From Mycobacterium sp. (GTDB lineage: Bacteria > Actinomycetota > Actinomycetes > Mycobacteriales > Mycobacteriaceae), in NCBI GenBank assembly GCA_019246375.1, contig JAFAQO010000200.1:1-7220 (forward strand): a stretch of 7,220 nt of DNA. Direction: 5' to 3'. Both the position numbers and the translations under genes were made by a program. Below the pieces are notes generated by a model. It was not told the DNA's origin. It worked only from the letters and a program-made list of their open reading frames with translations, and searched no databases. Shown in pieces: positions 5,604-7,220 of the stretch. Numbering within the stretch: the first letter of the stretch is position 1; each line of letters opens with the position of its first letter.

Positions 5604-6836
5604 TCACCTGCCGACGCCGGCACCGAGCCGCTGCGCCAGCCGCTTAGTGAACTCGCTGACCCGGGCCGGGCTGTCGAGGGCAAACAGCGCTGCGGTTGCG
5701 CGGTCGCCGTCGTCGCTGTGCCGCACGACAATGCCGATACCGTCGTCGTGCACCGCGTCGAAGGCGTCTTCGTCGGTGATGTCGTCGCCGAGGTAAATCG
5801 GCAGCAGCGCACCAGATTCGGCATCGCGGATCTGCTCGACGACCCAGCGCAGCGTCTTGCCCTTGTCCCAGTCGATATTTGGGCGCAGCTCGATGACTTC
5901 GCGTCCGGTCGTCACCCGAAGCGCGGTGCGCTGACCGGCTGTCCGCACCGCCGCCGCCACCTCGCCGACCCGGTCGCGCGCGGCGTTGCGGTAGTGCACC
6001 GCCACACCGAACCGCTTGTGCTCCACCGCAACACCGGGGATAGCGTCGAGTTGGCCGCGCAGCTCGGCGGCTGCCTCTTCCAGCACGGGTAGGGCTGCCG
6101 CCGCGGCGTCGTTCTGGTGGTGTTCGCCATCGGGTCCGATCAGCTCGAAACCATGGCTGCCGGCATACCAGATGCCGGGCAGGCCGATTCGCTGCCGAAC
6201 ATCGGCGAGATCGCGGCCACTGAGCACCGCGACCGGACATCGCGCGGTCAACGACTGCACCGCCTCGGCTGCGCCCGCCGTCAGCCTGGCCGCGTCGGGA
6301 TCGTCGACGATGTCGGACAACGTTCCGTCGAAGTCGAAGAACACCGCGGGCTGCCGATCGCTGAGCATGCTGTCGGCTGAACTTTCGAGGGCCTGGATGG
6401 CATCGGGCAGCTCCGACATCCGTCGGTCTCCGGTTCGCACGGTGATCTCACGCACGTCGCGGACCACCACGTCGACGCCATCGGGGCTCAGTTCGTCGCC
6501 GTGACGATCGACGCCGACAACGAGAGCGAACCCGCCGTCGCGGCCGGCCGTGACAGCGCCGTTGGAATCCGTCACGACCACGCATCGGCCCGGCCGGGTA
6601 CCCAGCCGCTCGGCGGCCGCCACGAGCGCGGCACCCTCGGAGTTTGTGGGCTCGGCGAGTTCGTCAGCCCCCACACCGATGCCGTGCAATTGCTGAATCA
6701 GCGCCGCGGTGGACTCCATATGGGTCGCGTCGAGTCGGAACAGCACGGCGTCGTGGCGGCGTGGGTCGATCCTGACCGGAGTTTTTTCGGATGCCTTCAC
6801 GAGTTTCACGCTAGTCACGCCGGTGTCAGCAGTCAT
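5604..6836 (-). CDS. otsB2: Trehalose-6-phosphate phosphatase OtsB2
   Basis: This 410-residue enzyme dephosphorylates trehalose 6-phosphate to trehalose, the last step of the OtsA-OtsB route; in M. tuberculosis OtsB2 (Rv3372) is reported essential. The C-terminal HAD phosphatase carries FFDFDGTLSDIVDDPDA (nucleophile D168 and D170 in DFDGT), LSGRD at 205-209, a cap region with YAGSHGFEL and EHKRFGVAVHYRNAARD, and DWDKGKT followed by the metal-binding GDDITDED (350-357). The mycobacterial N-terminal extension (about 20-145) includes IDPRRHDAVLF and GRCVVVTDSNGAVTAG. The frame is open to a TTG at 6890, but that start would overlap the divergent stress gene. I therefore use ATG 6836; GTG codons at 6818 and 6809 are possible, and no start has a good ribosome-binding site. 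The stop is 2 bp from the convergent small gene. Confidence 0.94.
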   Translation of the reverse strand: MTADTGVTSVKLVKASEKTPVRIDPRRHDAVLFRLDATHMESTAALIQQLHGIGVGADELAEPTNSEGAALVAAAERLGTRPGRCVVVTDSNGAVTAGRDGGFALVVGVDRHGDELSPDGVDVVVRDVREITVRTGDRRMSELPDAIQALESSADSMLSDRQPAVFFDFDGTLSDIVDDPDAARLTAGAAEAVQSLTARCPVAVLSGRDLADVRQRIGLPGIWYAGSHGFELIGPDGEHHQNDAAAAALPVLEEAAAELRGQLDAIPGVAVEHKRFGVAVHYRNAARDRVGEVAAAVRTAGQRTALRVTTGREVIELRPNIDWDKGKTLRWVVEQIRDAESGALLPIYLGDDITDEDAFDAVHDDGIGIVVRHSDDGDRATAALFALDSPARVSEFTKRLAQRLGAGVGR

Positions 6837-6877
6837 AGCGTGGGTATCAGCGACGTCGGCAGGAGGAGAAAACAAAA
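6837..6877. promoter_or_regulatory. Short divergent region between otsB2 and the universal stress gene
   Basis: Only 41 bp separate the chosen starts. A possible weak plus-strand promoter is TAGTCA at 6812-6817, 18 bp, then TAGCGT at 6836-6841, which would lie partly inside otsB2. I saw no clear DosR-type palindrome, although some mycobacterial stress genes of this family carry one. Confidence 0.3.
6861..6868 (+). promoter_or_regulatory. Ribosome-binding site of the universal stress gene
   Basis: AGGAGGAG lies nine bases upstream of ATG 6878 and is followed by an A-rich spacer (AAAACAAAA) that stands out in this GC-rich DNA. It fixes the start and predicts strong translation. Confidence 0.8.
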
Positions 6878-7220
6878 ATGTCGGCTCCAAAATCGCATGA
6901 GGGCATCGTCGTCGGCGTCGACGGATCGAGTGCGGCGAAGGTGGCGGTCGACTGGGCGGCGCGCGACGCGGCGATGCGAGGGGTTCCGCTTACCTTGCTC
7001 CACGTCCTCACCCCGGCCGTGGTGATGACCTTTCCGGAGACGCCGATGCCGCCCGGCTACCTGCAATGGCAGGAGGATCAGGCGCAGCGCTACATCGACG
7101 ATGCGTTGAAGGTCGTCGAGGCCAGCACCGGGGAACACGGTCCGCCGCAGGTCATCACTGAGACGATGGTCGGGTCCACCGTTCCCACACTGGTCGATAT
7201 GAGCAACGAAGCCGCGATGA
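6878..7220 (+). CDS. Universal stress protein, N-terminal part (cut by window edge)
   Basis: The frame runs open from ATG 6878 to the window end, giving 114 residues. After MSAPKSHEG comes IVVGVDGSSAAKVAVDWAAR, the first strand and ATP-site loop of a UspA domain, with the conserved Asp at 15. Then follow VPLTLLHVLTP, a PMPPGYLQWQEDQAQRYIDD helix, the ALKVVE segment and VGSTVPTLVDMSNEA. The order and wording resemble tandem-domain mycobacterial stress proteins such as Rv2623 (TB31.7), which bind ATP and act in dormancy and growth control. The diagnostic GxxGx9G(S/T) ATP motif and any second domain lie beyond the edge, so ATP binding and full length cannot be judged. The start has a strong ribosome-binding site. 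The gene is divergent from otsB2. Confidence 0.88.
   Translation, partial: MSAPKSHEGIVVGVDGSSAAKVAVDWAARDAAMRGVPLTLLHVLTPAVVMTFPETPMPPGYLQWQEDQAQRYIDDALKVVEASTGEHGPPQVITETMVGSTVPTLVDMSNEAAM

Noticed and set aside
6781..6878. DosR-type palindrome upstream of the universal stress gene
   Set aside because: I looked for a GGGACT-AGTCCC-like arrangement and found none.
6837..6890. TTG 6890 start for otsB2 (428 residues)
   Set aside because: It would overlap the divergent stress gene and its ribosome-binding site, and the added 18 residues do not match the N-terminus of known OtsB2.
1..7220. CRISPR array, tRNA/rRNA gene, insertion sequence, attachment site or defence system
   Set aside because: No spaced direct repeats, transposase or integrase motifs, terminal inverted repeats or structured RNA gene were seen.

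Overview
The window is high-GC actinobacterial DNA. Its gene set points to a Mycobacterium other than M. tuberculosis: ImuB, a nucleoside hydrolase, LpqD, HtdY and OtsB2 homologues occur together, and the proteins look like those of the M. tuberculosis Rv3372-Rv3395 neighbourhood. Species cannot be fixed from the sequence alone. No rRNA, tRNA, CRISPR array, insertion sequence or prophage gene was seen.

Layout: (1) 1-1653, plus strand: the end of a gene likely to be imuA', then complete imuB, the mutasome part of SOS mutagenesis. (2) 1658-4352, minus strand, reading lpqD, then a 2-oxoglutarate/Fe(II) dioxygenase broken by an in-frame amber codon, then a nucleoside hydrolase (iunH-like). (3) 4449-5601, plus strand: htdY, a MaoC-type 3-hydroxyacyl-thioester dehydratase, then an 84-residue unknown protein with an extremely acidic Asp/Glu/Lys tail. 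(4) 5604-6836, minus strand: otsB2, trehalose-6-phosphate phosphatase. (5) 6878 to the window end, plus strand: the N-terminal part of a universal stress protein.

Most genes are housekeeping or stress related and do not form one obvious pathway: DNA-damage mutagenesis, nucleoside salvage, a cell-envelope phosphatase-like lipoprotein, a fatty-acyl dehydratase, trehalose synthesis and a stress protein. Two convergent pairs end only 4 bp and 2 bp apart, so neither has room for an intergenic terminator. Two divergent pairs (lpqD/htdY and otsB2/USP) share short intergenic regions that should hold promoters.

The best second-look items are the decayed dioxygenase (one clear nonsense lesion and a possible 5' frameshift), the acidic-tail small protein encoded partly by a hexanucleotide repeat, and the gene order. 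From memory of the M. tuberculosis H37Rv map, cmaA1-acrA1 lies between the iunH and lpqD homologues, and a long block including the tuberculosinol genes lies between htdY and otsB2. Both blocks are absent here. I found no convincing new multi-gene system.
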